64,000 nt of DNA from Thunnus maccoyii (Eukaryota > Chordata > Actinopteri > Scombriformes > Scombridae): NCBI RefSeq assembly GCF_910596095.1, contig NC_056550.1, positions 19,452,001-19,516,000 on the forward strand, written 5' to 3'. Shown piece by piece: positions 1-13,340 of the stretch (position 1 is the stretch's first letter; each line of letters begins with the position of its first letter). The notes below the pieces were generated by a model, which worked only from the letters and a program-made list of their open reading frames with translations, was not told the origin of the DNA and searched no databases. The position numbers and the translations under genes are program-made.

Positions 1-393
1 TTTCAGCCTCATTTGAAAACAGTCTGGCTCTAATAAGAAGTTATAAATAGAGCCGGTGTGCTCATGCCTGCCTGTGCCCAGGAAGTGGATGGCGCCAGTT
101 TGGCCTCAGGCACTGTAGGCTCATGTGGCTTTCTGGAAGTGTGTGTGACATGATTGTGGTGCAGACTACAACTTCATGAGAGAAGTACAAAGTTTGTTGT
201 GTGTGTTGTTTGGATCCCAAAGCTAACGACTGCAAGCATTGTTTGATTTCTAAATGGACAAATAGACTGATATATGGGTAATACATAGAGGTTCAATGAA
301 TTGATATTTTTAATAGATTAAATTATGTAATATTTGAGGTAAATAGATTTCTCATACTACTGATATTGTTGAAAAAAATAATTTGCAATATGA

Positions 394-421
394 AATACCA
401 GTCAAAAGTTTGACTGGTATT
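394..421. repeat. 28-bp near-perfect palindrome, likely Tc1-like TIR remnant
   Basis: Two perfect 13-bp arms (394-406 and 409-421) are separated by only AG. The half-site reads ACCAGTCAAAAGTTTG, which resembles the terminal inverted repeats of Tc1/mariner-like elements common in fish. The simplest reading is that two element ends were fused after internal deletion. The palindrome is directly visible; the family assignment is from memory. Confidence 0.55.
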
Positions 422-484
422 GTAATGCTGAGGATGACAGAGTGGTTGAGCACATTTTGTAATGTCAGTGTTAATTTAATTTCT

Positions 485-1160
485 ACTACTGGAGTAAAAC
501 ATACAATCTGAAGATCCTGTTGAGCTTTTTGTAGCTGCAGCTGGAGCTCTTAAAGAGTTCATCTATATCCTAGTTCTGCACGGCTTCTTTTGATTCAACA
601 GTCAACAGTTGATCCTTGAGTACACGTTGTACTTTGAGGGCACCTTTTTCTCCTTCCCAGCCATTTTGAGTAATATCTGAATATCTTTTTAGCTGTAGAT
701 TGACCTTCTCAATCTCTGTAGCCTGTGCAGGCCGGGTCTGCTGGGAGATGGATTAGTTTTCCGCATTGCAAGGAACAAGGTCGATGGCCTTCGTCAGTTA
801 TACTTTCTGTTCCTGCTGCAACTTTACACTTAGATTCAATTCTTCTTCATATCCAAGGCCTTTCCTCGTTTCCGATGTTCAACAGCCTTGTTTTTCTGCC
901 TCCTGGACTTAACTCCGGCCTGAGCTTTCTTCAGCTGCATGAGCTTTGATACATCCCCGTCTTTAGTCTGGGAAGTCTTTGTGCTCTAACTAGGACTCTT
1001 CTCCTTCTGTCCTGTAGCAGTGTTGGTTCTTTGAAGATGCAGCTTCTTGTTAACTTTATCTGCAATGATCTTATATGGAAGAAGGAGTCTGCAAGTGAAG
1101 TACATTTGTCGATTCCAGTAACAGGGTGGCGCACTAAAGAAACATATTTGAGGTTCATGT
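485..1160 (-). pseudogene. Degenerate coding-like stretch, unidentified (possible retrocopy)
   Basis: Read on the minus strand, successive frames give lysine/glutamine/glutamate-rich, coiled-coil-like peptide such as KKAQAGVKSRRQKNKAVEHR and EIEKVNLQLKRYSDITQN. These are interrupted by stops and frameshifts, and I see no splice sites between the pieces. That pattern fits a decayed processed copy of a coiled-coil gene. I do not recognise the parent gene, and chance AT-rich low-complexity sequence could give the same impression. No function is proposed. Confidence 0.22.
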
Positions 1161-4100
1161 TTCAATGCTTTATGTATATATAACTTTATGTGACATATAC
1201 TGCATGTCATAATCAATGTCAACTTCTCAATACTCTGCTAAATGTTTTGGCACAGATTGAGCTTATGGCAAACCTTTAGTGACTGTAAGAGGAATGTAAT
1301 GATAGCAGTCAAGACATTTCTCCCCCCTCTCTCCTTCGGTTAGTCAGATCTATGGAGAGGTGCCAGAAAGTGCAACATGCTTGTGAAGTGGTTTATGGCA
1401 TTGCAGAGATAGGTGGAGGGAATATGTCATAGGATTGAGGGTCAACTGATATACTGCAGCAACATAAAAAAAAAAAGTGTCATGAAAATTCCCAGGTCAA
1501 ATATTTGCATGGCTAGTTATTGTGTGTCACTGCACCTACTGTTTGCAGGTACCTTCATGCTACTGTAGTGTCAGAACAGTTGTATTTCTAATGGAAATAC
1601 ATAACAACAATGAACAATTATGGACATAAATACCCGGACTGAGTTATTGAGGGAGGATAGGAACCAGACAGAAATCTGCTGAGCATGTTCAGTAGAAGAG
1701 TTCTGGCATTTGGGGTTGTTGACTTTGTCATTGTCATGGCTGGTGGACCGGTGAAGGCCGTTGTTTGCTTTAACTGTGATTCCACTGCCTGTCAGCAGCG
1801 ATGGTGAGGTCCGGGTTGGGCAGCTTTCATTGTTGCTGCCTCTGATAATCTTAGCAGCTACAGCTTGGCTGTAGCATTACATTCTGGATCACTTTCAACT
1901 CCAGCAGTCCCCACAGCGATAGTGACGCTGGGCAGGGACACCAAAGACTCATCTGCTTGTGCAGATGGACGAGCAGAAAGCAGCCAGACTGAAAATATCT
2001 TACTACACCGTGAGTCAGAGAGTCCTATGAAGAATAAGGGTTGATCTGCTCCACATGATATCCTCTTGTCCTGCAGTGTTTAGGAAGGAAGTAACTCCTA
2101 ATATTTACTTTTGATAAAGGGTATGATTACTTTTGAGAAAGTGTACAAAATAGTCAATTGTTTCACTTTGCTCTAACTTTTCATGAATCTGTAAATATAT
2201 CTTCATGTATTGTATAAAGTTTCATTACAGCAACAGCACTGCTAAGTTTGATTTTCTTCAGGCTGTATGAAAATACATCAAACAAATGACTAATGGACTG
2301 GCAAATCTTTTTATATTTATGAAATCTGAGGTCTGAATGCCATCAGTGCAAAAGTCAGATAGTCACACCACTTGAATTAGAATAATTAAAATACTTTCCC
2401 TGAGGAAAATGTCAGTCTAAAGGAAATGTCAAGAATTCTTGAAAGCACATAAACAAATCAAGTACTACAGTGGTCGTGTTTCTGCAGGAGGCGCTGTACT
2501 GCTATCATTACTGTGGGAGACTTAATGTTGCATCTCTTTTATATGAGAGTCATGATTTAAAAAAAGGACATCCTTGATATTCTGTGTTGTAAATAAACAC
2601 AGCAAACTATTAGTGGCAATGTATCATAGCTTTTGAGCTTCTGAAATAACCTCTTATACTATATTTAAATCATCATATGCCCCCATGAATGAGTCATCTC
2701 TTGGAGGAGATTTTAACCGCAACCATTTTTGTAATAAGTAATGATCTCATATACAACAGTGTAACTACAGAGGCCTCTTTCATACCAAGTCTATGAGTGG
2801 CAGAACCTGGTAGTCATCTGTATCCTCAGGATTTGATGGGATTAATTATTAATTGGTGATAATTAATGATTCATGTGCCTCCGTTCTTGTAGCTGCAGAG
2901 GTGTAGTGTGTTCTGCACAGGTGGCTGGGCTCCCAAGAGGAGGGGTATGCAGGGTTACTTCAAATGAGACCTGGTTCATGTACCTACACAACAGAGATAT
3001 GCTTATGAAGGAACAGGTTTGTCTTTTTCCACACCTGAGCTCTCATGCCCACAGTTTTTTTGTTTGTTTGTTTGTTTTACAGAAGCACTGGTTGATAAAG
3101 ACAGGTTGGAGAATACCATGCATGCATGTACTTACTGTATGCACACGGCTGGGAATTTAAAAGTTTCCGTATGTGTCCACAAAGCACATATGGTTTTGTT
3201 CGGTTTGTTCTGCATTTTAGAAAATTAATGATGTATTACTTGAGTTGAGGGGCGGGTTCAGAGAGTTCGGTCTCCACCTATTCAGCAGAGACACACTTAA
3301 GAAACAGATATGATTATATCCTCTCTATTCACTGTCAATGCAGAATCCAAGCATAAATGAGAGAGTCAATGACAGTTTGAGGGCTGTTTTAGTAGATCAT
3401 TAAAAGACAAAAACTCCCAGAACTTTCCAGCTTTTTGGTTTATTGATTAAGCCTCACCTTTCTCATTTTACTCTGATAACAGTTTCCTTGTCTCAGTTCA
3501 CACCTGTAGCTTTCAACGGAAGCAACCGATGAGTCAGGGAGGGAGGGAGGGAGGGCCTTTTGGAGGATCTTACTGGTCCTATCATAAAAAAGAACGGAGT
3601 ATAAATCTGCTCAACACGACCACACACCAACATCTTTTCTGCCTTCTTTGATTTCTTTAACAACTTCCTTCTGCTGTGGTATTTTGGAGCAGTACAGTAG
3701 GTGGCCTTTTGCCAGTAATGCACAGTTTGGGGTCTATCACTGAATGAAATCAGCAAGCGCTGTATTTCAACTCACTGACTTAAGTGTTACCCAGCTTTGA
3801 TAGTGATTTTGATCAACAGTAGCAGCAAATAAAATCTTAACAACTCATTTTATTAGATTGTGGATGAAAATATGTTTCCTTTAGGGCTACAAAGATGCCA
3901 ACAATTCTGACTTATAGTCACAGCAAATTTAATAGACCCAGAAAAGCTTATTTTAAAAATGTCACATACTTGTGTTTGGCCTGTTTTGAATATTTCTTTG
4001 GTGGAGTAAACCATGTCACCCATGTACGAGCAACAACCCCACTGTGGTCTTAACCCAGAAATTATGGTCTCTCCTCCACTTCTCTGCTTGCTTGAAGAAA

Positions 4101-6100
4101 GAGGAAACCGTTTATGGAGCGTCTGACAATGTCTTTTTGGTTAAACATTACCCTTGCACTCAACCCTTTTATCTGTATCTGATAGATGGGGCTTCAGGGG
4201 GCCTTGAGTGCTCCTACAGGTCCTGCGTCGCTTCCTAATTGTAGCTTTTGCCCCAGCTTCAACCCTCTACTATCCCGGGGGAAACATCACCTTTAATTAC
4301 TGTGACCTCATGGTATATCAATCAGGGACTCCCGGTAGGCCACTGAACACTCCTTACATAGCTGAGCACATGTAACAGAGTTGATGAAGTCCGATAAACT
4401 CATTTCTGTGGTGGAAATACTATCTGTTGCCTAATTTAGGAGCATGTCTCTGAATCAGCTCGATTTTTCTATGAGGTCATCAGTCATGTTGGCGGGGACG
4501 AGACCCGTGGGTGCAGAGAGGAAGACCCAAGCTAAGAGGAAGCTCTAGCTTTTCTTTCTATGAACAACATGAGTAGTTGTGAGACATGACTGCTGTATAT
4601 TTGTCCAACAGTGAAATATTATATTGATATCCTCCTTTGGATTGATTAAATTTTAAGTTGCCATAGCGATTGGTAAAAATAAATGAATAAATAAGGCGTA
4701 GCATGTTTCCTATAACAGATGCCTCTGTGTTAGCTGTGGAGGGGCTGCAGAGATCATGGTATAAAATTTCTAAATTACCTCATTTATTATATTCCCTGTA
4801 GCTGTGCAGAAAGTTGTTAGTAGTTAACCAGCTGGATATACAGTATCTTAGGTAATGGTATCCCTTAAGTTAATTTTTACAGACCCTCCAGTGCAAATTG
4901 TGGCAAAGAAAATGTGCCATGTTCCTGAACATGGATGAGCTCCTGGGAAATACAATATTTACCATCTTTTACTTAAAAACTGCATGAATCTGCTTTCTAG
5001 TAGATTGTTTTATAGGAGGGAAAAACATACTGTATACCCAAGTACAGAAACACAACCTGTAGAGAATACTATTGAATATAAAAGTCGTCAGCCACTCTTA
5101 TGATCCCTTGTTTTACTAACCACTAATCATTCGTTCTGTCAGCATAAAAATTAGACTTTATTATGTCTTTATTTATTTTAATAGCAGAAAGACACCGGCA
5201 GTCACATTCAATGCTGTGTGTCTTAATTGAGTAGTAGATCAAAGCAACCATGAAGGAGATTTTTCCAAGAATCCAAGCCCCTTTGTGCCCTGAAACTTCA
5301 TCTGAGGAAAACTACGTACACGGTGCCCCTTGTCAGCACCTCAGAAACCTTCTGCTTCCTAACATCCATTTCTCTCCTCCAGAGTATTCCCAGGTGGATC
5401 TGAGCTTTCACTGAAACCATGATGGAATGCACTGTAATGGTCTTTTCATTAGATGGAGCAGCAGCGTGTATTACCCGTCGTATAAGAGGAGCCTCATCCT
5501 CTCAAATGAAAATCTCTCTTTTTACCTTATAAAGCAAAGTGATTTTTAAAAAGCAACAATTTGCAATCTTGTAATTTTTATGTATGTGCACTATAAAAAA
5601 ACAGAAACTGAAATAATTCCTCAGAGGAACATTGGCTATCTTACTGATGAGAATTTTTTTATACATTCAAAACGTAGATGTGCATTGTTACAGATAATTG
5701 CTGTGAAAATGCCCTGGACTCAGTTTCTGTATATGGTCTCACACTAGGAAATGCCCATGAGGTTTGGGTGTGGATTAATGATTAAGACATGGCTGCAGAA
5801 TCCCATGAGCCAAGTATGGGAGGAATCTCAGCCACAATGATGTGAAAATAATGGCATCCCATTTTTGTGTGTATCATTTCAACTATTTGTGGTTGATTTC
5901 TTCATTCCTCAGCATCTCTGGCTTTCTCTCTATCACAATAATAGGAAGGAACATATACCAGCCAATGCAGTCAAATACAATAGCTCTGCAGTAAATTATA
6001 ATGTTCAGTATGATTTAATTATTTGCTTACATTTGTAGTGTTTTTATGGATTGCTTTAATGCCTTATTGTACTTTGTATTTTGCTTTGTGTTCCTGGAAT
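1161..6100. other. Gene-free upstream DNA
   Basis: I see no supported exon, RNA gene or intact mobile element here. Visible low-complexity tracts are a short A-run near 1467, a TTTG run near 3057-3078 and a GGGA run at 3538-3555. The short open frames in this interval have no splice signals or family resemblance. Confidence 0.6.
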
Positions 6101-6108
6101 TGTGTGCT

Positions 6109-6831
6109 AGTGGTGTAAAGTACATTTACTCAAGCAGTGCACTTAAGTACAATTTTGAGGTACTTGTACTTTACTTAAGTATTTCCATTTTATGCTACTT
6201 TATACTCCTACTCCACTACATTTCAGAGGGAAATATTGTACTTTCTATTCCAGTTATTTGACAGTTTTAGTTACTTTTCAGATTAAGATTTGACACAATG
6301 GATAATATAACAAGCTTTTAAAATGCAACACATTGCTAAAAATTAAACCAGTGGTTTCCAACCTTTTTGGCTTTTGACGTCTTACAAAAAGCAGTGTGTA
6401 GTCGGGGTCACCTTTCAGATGTCTATGAGTTGTTAACAGCTCCACCAAATAGTGATTTTTCCCTCTAAACTTCTCACATTTCAATTAATGTTCAAATGAT
6501 TCAATATTTCACCAAAAATCAAAGATTAGAGAAAAAGTCCAAAAACTGAAAACAGATTTGTGTATCAGAACTTTGTTTTTTCTTCTTTTCTCTCCCATTA
6601 ATCATCTCATTACTCCTCAGATTTATCTGGTGACCCTTTGCTTACACATTGATGCATCAGTATTGATAATGTAATAATGTCATATAGAATCATATATCAG
6701 TCAGTATTTTACTTTAGTACTTGAAGTACATTTTGGTGTTAATACCTATGTACTTTCATGCAGGACTTTTTACATTGCTATATTGGTATTTTTACTTAAG
6801 TAAATGATCTGAGTACTTTGTCCACCACTGC
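6109..6831. mobile_element. Non-autonomous DNA transposon (AGTGGTG...CACCACT)
   Basis: The left end begins AGTGGTGTAAAGTACATTTA and the right end, reverse-complemented, begins AGTGGTGGACAAAGTACTCA. Both continue into an ACTTAAGTA-rich subterminal region. There is no transposase frame, so this is a MITE-like element of a type frequent in teleost genomes. I could not define a clean target-site duplication. The superfamily is not assigned with confidence; hAT is possible. Confidence 0.7.
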
Positions 6832-7840
6832 TGTGTCCACCTTTATATTATGAACATACCTTGACATCAACACTCACACTCTTTACCATTGCTTGTGATT
6901 TATTTTTTTATTTTGTTGTGTGCAGAGCTTTTGACAAACTAAGAAACACTAGTGCAAGCAGATATGTACACCAACAGTGTTCAGGCGCAGTTTACAGTCT
7001 CAGTCAGCCATGGTAACATCAGATGACCCAAGCCCCAGGCTCATATGACACTGGTGTATTATGCAGTATTTGGATGCACATTGAGGAAAATTTATTGGAT
7101 TTATATAATAGTTAATAGACAGAGTTCACAGGGTTCAAGGGCGGTCGCTCTACTGATCATTGATATCTTGTGATGTCATGCTCATCATCATGTCATGTGG
7201 CAACACTGCATGTCTAAAAACAGACCAAAAATGGGAAAAAATGTGAAGGTTTACATAATACATTCACAATAGTCCTTTGACGTGTTTCTGCGGTGTTTTT
7301 ATGAACAAGCGATTATTGATGTCAGCTGCTAAAATATGATTTTGAGAAATTTGAGATTATAATGCTCATCAGTCGTTAGATAATCCATCACTTGGAGTTT
7401 TTGTGTAAGAAATTCACAGAATTTCAGAAGTAAGCCCAGAATAAACATATTTAATGGAATATGCAGAGGAAAGGGGGAGGACTAAGAATTTCAAAGCTCT
7501 GGTGACCTCTGTGAGTGTACTGGATGTGATGCATACTGTATGACTTTAAATGAGTCATGAGAAGCTTTTATTCTACACAGTATGTGCTCACTTGTGTAAA
7601 AAAAAAAAAAAATCTTGAAGACAATAGCAATTTTATTTGTTTTTTGGCCTTTGTTTACATTTCCAGCAAACACTATGAGGTTGCACAGGTCAGCCACAAA
7701 AAAAGAAACTAAACAAAATACTTGAATTTCTATACTTGTACGAGAATCAGTGTTTAATATTTTTGTATTGTGCTGGCTCACCTCTGAAAAAAAAACTGCA
7801 GTAGGTATTTCCACCTGTAATACAATTCATGTAAGCATTA

Positions 7841-7915
7841 AAGGACCAGTGTGTAGGATTTAGTGGCATCTATTGGTGAGGTTGCAGATTGCAACCAACT
7901 GAATAAATTCCACAT
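7841..7915. mobile_element. Truncated end of the GGACCAGTGTG element
   Basis: The sequence from GGACCAGTGTGTAGGATTTA through the next roughly 60 bases matches the left end of the full copy that begins 200 bases downstream. No matching right end is found before the second copy. It is a solo or truncated terminus preceded by TTAA. Confidence 0.6.
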
Positions 7916-8040
7916 CAAAGTAAACTGTAACCTGAGTTGAGTTTATCACAACTGTTCATGCGGGGCAGATCCCCAAAACATTTATAATAACATTACTATG
8001 AAAATAATTTGAATTTATTGAATAGGCAGTGTAATTTAAA

Positions 8041-8825
8041 GGACCAGTGTGTAAGATTTAGTGGCATCTAGTGATGAGGTTGCAGATTGCCTAGAGCCAG
8101 TGTTTGGTTCGTCCGCTCTGGGCTACTGTAGAGACATCGCGGCCTCCGTGGAAGGCGACCATGAATGTTTCAAGGGAATTAGATATAATGTCAGAGGTGG
8201 GGCTTTGTTCCTTCCTATGAAAGTAGCTCAGTGGTGCATGAAGCCAAAAAAGCCACTTCCTGCTGTAAAGAAATTACCCAGATGAAAACACACTGCACAT
8301 GCTCCATGGGCCCCAGCGCCCATAGAGCATGCACACTAGAGACTTCCGTGGGCCAAGACGGTTAACTTCCAGTTTAGCCTTCCAGCTAACTTGAATGGGG
8401 ATAGAACAATTCAATCATGCGTCTCTTCTAGATTTCCCAAATGTGGTCAGACCGAATGGATCAAATTCTGATAGTAAAATTTTGCAGGGGTTGTGACACT
8501 CAAAACAATGTATCCACCGTTTTACAGACGCTCCTTTTCCAATGATTGTGTGCGGGAAAATACTTTTTGAGTCTCTGTCGGACAGGAAATTGTAATTCCA
8601 CAGTTAGGACACTATGTCAAATTGGCTTCAAAGCCCAGCGCTGTTCCTGGAGGATTGATGGGGACCTGCTTCCTCTGTAGATATAAAGGGCTCATTCTAA
8701 GGTAACAAAAACACAACAATTCTTATTCTCAGGTGATTATACACTAATTAAAACATACTTATGAATATTATATTCCATTTATTCTCCAATATTATATTCC
8801 CCATAAATCTTACACACTGGTCCTT
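8041..8825. mobile_element. Complete GGACCAGTGTG MITE, about 785 bp
   Basis: The terminal inverted repeats are GGACCAGTGTGTAAGATTTA at the left and its perfect reverse complement at the right. The flanks are TTTAA-type on both sides, compatible with a TTAA or TTTAA target duplication. The interior holds no transposase. An internal block containing CTAGAGCCAGTGTTTG and GCTACTGTAGA recurs inverted in the copy at 57.1-57.4 kb, confirming a family. The element ends just upstream of the CpG-rich rhbdf1 promoter block. Confidence 0.75.
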
Positions 8826-8869
8826 TAAGTGGCCACAGTTATGTTTCGTTTGTGGGAGTGAATACATAG

Positions 8870-9590
8870 AGTTAAACCTCGATTTCAGTCCCTGGACCCA
8901 TCTCTGGCTGAGGATATCGCTTAGTCACCGTCGTTAACCGGGAGAAGCAGCGCCTCCCTGTGTACACACGGATTGGTTGTTGACGGGCTCGCCTTCTCCA
9001 CAGACCGTCTCCAGTCCAGGGCGGGGCTGACTCTCCGACACACTGAATTAGGCTACAACCGGCAGAAGAAAACTTACCCCGGGTCGATCCATGGAGCAGT
9101 GTGGGAAAGCTCTGTCCGTAGGTGGGAAGCAGAGAACCGGACGGCAGCGACATTTCGGCTACATCACCCTGGACTGCCTCGGTTGCTGGTTTGATCAAGA
9201 GTGACCAGATATAATACCACGGCACCGGGGCTTGGCTTAAAAACATCTGCGGGGTGGAAAAAGAAGCGCGTCTATTCCTGCGCCGCTGCCAGGATGATGT
9301 GACAAGTCAGTCGTCCGCTTCCTGGGGAAAAATCTGAGATTTTTTTTTTTCACCGCTGGAGATCATCTGAGCTGGTTAATATAAGGGTAAGTTGTGATAT
9401 ATTTTTTTTTCGTGACTGTGTCCTCTGGTCGCCCATACGGAAGGCAGCAGTCGGGGGAAGCGCTCACGCGTCGTGATCGAGGAGGATAAACGATTGAATT
9501 AAATTACTGGTCAATTGGTCGACATGTGAAGCTTTCAGATACACGCTGGACGCGGTGAGCAGAGCATCGTAAAGGTGACAGGGTGCATTT
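8870..9590 (+). promoter_or_regulatory. CpG-rich block, probable rhbdf1 promoter
   Basis: CpG dinucleotides are clearly denser here than in the flanking kilobases, with many CGG, GCG and CGTC words. The block surrounds a consensus splice donor at 9386. The next plus-strand gene, rhbdf1, starts its coding sequence in an exon that has its own splice acceptor 28 bases before the ATG, so an upstream non-coding exon is required. This is the only promoter-like block upstream. The assignment is inference. Confidence 0.5.
9250..9386 (+). other. rhbdf1: Probable non-coding first exon of rhbdf1 (5' UTR)
   Basis: The donor AAGG|GTAAGT at 9386/9387 is a strong consensus site and lies inside the CpG-rich block. 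The start of transcription cannot be read, so the left limit is nominal. If this exon is right, intron 1 is about 17.5 kb. Another donor in the block could be used instead. Confidence 0.4.
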
Positions 9591-9670
9591 TTACGCCTCT
9601 TGTAGTGGAGTTTTAATTGTGAAAGTAGGCTATTTAAAGAGCTCTAATTGGGTCTACCTATAGGCCCAGA

Positions 9671-9736
9671 CACCTTTTTTAAAAAGGTGAAATTCCCAAC
9701 ACCTTTAAGAGGTGTTGAAGTGGAATTAATGAGGTG
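9671..9736. promoter_or_regulatory. Five AGGTG/CACCT half-sites in 66 bp, two as palindromes
   Basis: CACCT occurs at 9671 and 9700, and AGGTG at 9685, 9710 and 9732. The first pair forms a perfect 19-bp palindrome and the second pair has 8-bp arms around a 5-base loop. The last site is GAGGTGTGAA, matching the T-box half-site. Paired CACCT sites also suit ZEB/Snail-type zinc fingers. It lies about 285 bp inside the inferred rhbdf1 intron 1. The protein that binds is inference. Confidence 0.4.
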
Positions 9737-12700
9737 TGAATTGAGCCTCACGTCTAAAATGAGACACAGGCTGAGAAGCTATATTACTTTTTTTTTTTTT
9801 TTTTTTTTTACTTAAATTTAGCTAAAGAGAGATTACTTTCATTAGAGCCACATGAGCCAAAGGCTTTATGGTTTTAATTTAAAGAGCAGGCCAACATTAT
9901 CTCATGTAGCTGGAGGCTGATGGGAGATAGCTCGGCCTAATTGTAATTTTGCATCAAGGAATGAGCCTAAATGACTGCACTGATGAATAATCATGCAACA
10001 CATTAAGGGGTAAAGTCACACTATGACCTCACTCATCCTTGTCTTCTTCCTCCCACTCCTTCCCTTTATCCTCCTCCCTCCTCCCTCCTCTTCCACGTTC
10101 TGCTCATCATCAGCATCACCATCATCTTCCTCATGGCAGTCATGAATGTGTATGCGTGTTTCAAAATGACACATTTCCTGCTCTACAGTATAGATGGCTA
10201 CATGCAGATGTTTGATAATTCATGACGGAAATGTGGAGGGAAAGAGCAGCAAACAGTGTGTGCTGCTTATATCACCTCTCTGCACTCGACCCCTTTGAAC
10301 CTGAAAGAATAGTTTCTTCCTCAGATCTTTTTTTATTTTTTCTTCTGAATTGTGGCTTTCATGAGGCACTGACACACAGTGACTCAAAGTGACCCACAGC
10401 GGGCGGTCTCAAAAGGCCACAAATTCCACAAAATCATACGCATGGAGGGGCCACCTAAATGTTTAGATTTGACTCATCAGAGGTTGATGGATGCATACAT
10501 ATTATCAAACTGCAATCTTGTTGACATCAGAAAGGTTACACGCTGCAACGTCCTACAATACCTGGGCAGACTGAAGTGAAACTATAGACGTACTGTATTA
10601 GAAACTGCTGAGTTATTTTGGCAGACAGAACATAGGAGCACATGGCCTGGTTTGTGTGCCCAGTGTTCCTGAAACCTTATCACATGGAGGTGGGTCGGAG
10701 AGGGGTGGGGGGGGGTGGGTGTCATGGCTCGGGGTGATGTAATCTCACCAATAAAGCAGAGCCCTGATGTGTGATAGTGGTGTGATAGCTCATCCTCTGT
10801 ATCTGCTCCAACTGGACCCCAGGGAGAATATTCCCTGTGTGAGTGTTTGAATGTTTATGTGGGTGCATGTGGGTACGTGATACTTGGACAGAGCTGGGAT
10901 TCGCTCTGCTGAGGCAGGTGGACCATCCAGGCTGGCCTGTGTTGACTGGCTGGTATTTGAGTTTTTCAGGGGGCTGCTGAGGGGACCACACTGTAGTCAT
11001 GCCTGCATGACTCATGGCGCGGTATCTGTCTGTCAGTCTGGCCAAGTTCACAGTCGTCTACAACTGCTCCATGCTGTTGCCTTCTAAAGAGCTACAAAAC
11101 AAGATTGTACTCTCAGTGGTTATGTTATCAACCTTCATTCCATTTGTCGCCATTTATCAAGAGATATATCTTTCCATACATCTCAAAGCATGCGGTAGTG
11201 TGCAATGGCACCACGGTGATGTTTTTCATATGTGGCCTAATCACTTCAAGATGATGTATCTACCAGCAGGACACAGTTATTTAGCCCAGAATGAGCTCTC
11301 TTTGTAGATTTGATGCTCTGGTGAGAAGATGACGCAGTCCTCACTATAAATACAAAGCAGCTATAGATTTCCTCGAAGAACCCCTCTGAAATCTGCTTGT
11401 TCCCGAACATGGGTGTACTCTCTGTGACTGTTGGTCATTTTCTTCAGTCTCTGGACAGAGCTGTCTCAGAGTTCAAATGAAATGAGTGTCTCTGGGCTGA
11501 ACAGTTCCATGTGTGCAGAGCACATGCTTCTCTACATAACCTCAGGCTGTTTCACCAACAAACCCATCTGTACCACGAGTTCAAAATTTGCTCACTTGAG
11601 AATCCTGTTTACCAGGCGACCTGAGGTTTACATTTACCACTGACCAAGTGGAAGTTTGCTCTGATCGTATTTTGGAAGATTAACACACTGTCTGTCTGTC
11701 TCTATCTGTAATATTGAAGGGATGTGTATTTTTTAAAGGAATTCATGATATTGCATAGTATTGATTTATATCATTTAGGATAATTTTATAATTCTGCATA
11801 CTTTTCATTTAGGCATTTCACATAGATCCTGATTCTCCTTATGACTTTAACTTAAACAATGTTTAAATAATCCACATTATATAATGATATGACTTGATGT
11901 TGCATTTTTTGCATCTGTTTATTCCAACTAATCGTTGAACCTTCTTACTTTGAGGGAAATATTAAAGTCCAAGTCATTATGTTTTTTTAGGGCAGCATCA
12001 TTAAACTTGGTGGATTCATGAATCATTATAGAAGTTTTCTGCCTTATTTTAATTATTTACTCATATTGTTAATCTTTGGAAACTTTAAAATACATTTAAA
12101 ATATACAAATATATAATCTATGGTGTTGAAGAGGTTAACATTTCACTAGCTGAATAACATTTCTCCCAGACTGTCACAAATCTGTCATCACAGCCAGCAT
12201 CTGCTTTGTTTAAAAAAAACTGCTACAATTGAGGATGTCTCCAGGTTTGATTTGTGAATGTGGGGCAGGGCGGCCGTATCTGCAGAAGTAAAACATGTGA
12301 ACAAACTTGTTCTGCTTCTTTAGAGACAATACACAGGCCTTTCTGCTAAATATATTGGTTACAACTGTTCCCACAAGTGAACTCAAACAGACATTAGCTT
12401 AAAGGCATGCCAGGTATGGTTTTACAGGGGATTGATGGTGAGAGAGCCCACAGGCAGTGTTTGATCTCGTCCTCGCTGCTAGTCGCTCAGCTTTTACCTT
12501 TCTGACTTTGATGTGGCTACGGTTTTGACTAAGTTGTCAGTTACGCAGCAACACTGATGGTTTTCACATGTCAAATAATGAGGCATTTGAGGAAGAACAG
12601 AAACAGTGTTGTGTCTGCCATGCATCTTGGCGGTGGCATGATGCAGCGGCAGCCATGACGGTGAAGTCACTTGTGATGTAATGCTGTAATGCAGCAGCAG

Positions 12701-13204
12701 CAGGGCTATTTCAGGCCTACCTCTGAGCCTCCAAGGCCTTCGTCTGCCAGCATGCCAACCTGCCCTTCTCTCAGTCAGCACCTCATCTGTCATGAGCCAG
12801 ACAGCCATACATGAACAGGCATTCACAGGAATTACTAGAAACCTTTGATGCGTAGGTTTCAAGAAAAAGTTGCAGGCATGACTAAATTGAAAATATAGGT
12901 TACTATGAATTGTTTTCACAGTTATTTGGTTTAAGCCAACATTAGGCTGTAGCAGAGATGAAAACATCTAATTTAGGGTTGGTAGTTACAGGGTGTTTTT
13001 GGTCCCTTTGCACTGACATGGTGTCTGAGGCTGGTTAACCTCAGGGCAAAGCTCATTTTCAGGGCTGTGGGAATGCTGTGTTTTTTTTCCCAGAAGGCTA
13101 GCTGCTTCTAGAGAAGCAGCAATGGCTCCTTGAACTTTGAATGTCTCAGAGGCGTGTCCGCAGATAACCCGATAAATATCTCTCTTTACCTGGTAAACCA
13201 GGAA

Positions 13205-13340
<136 letters not shown>

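Noticed and set aside
12494-12967. 157-codon open frame on the minus strand in rhbdf1 intron 1
   Set aside because: No family resemblance, no splice context, composition like the surrounding non-coding DNA; chance open frame.
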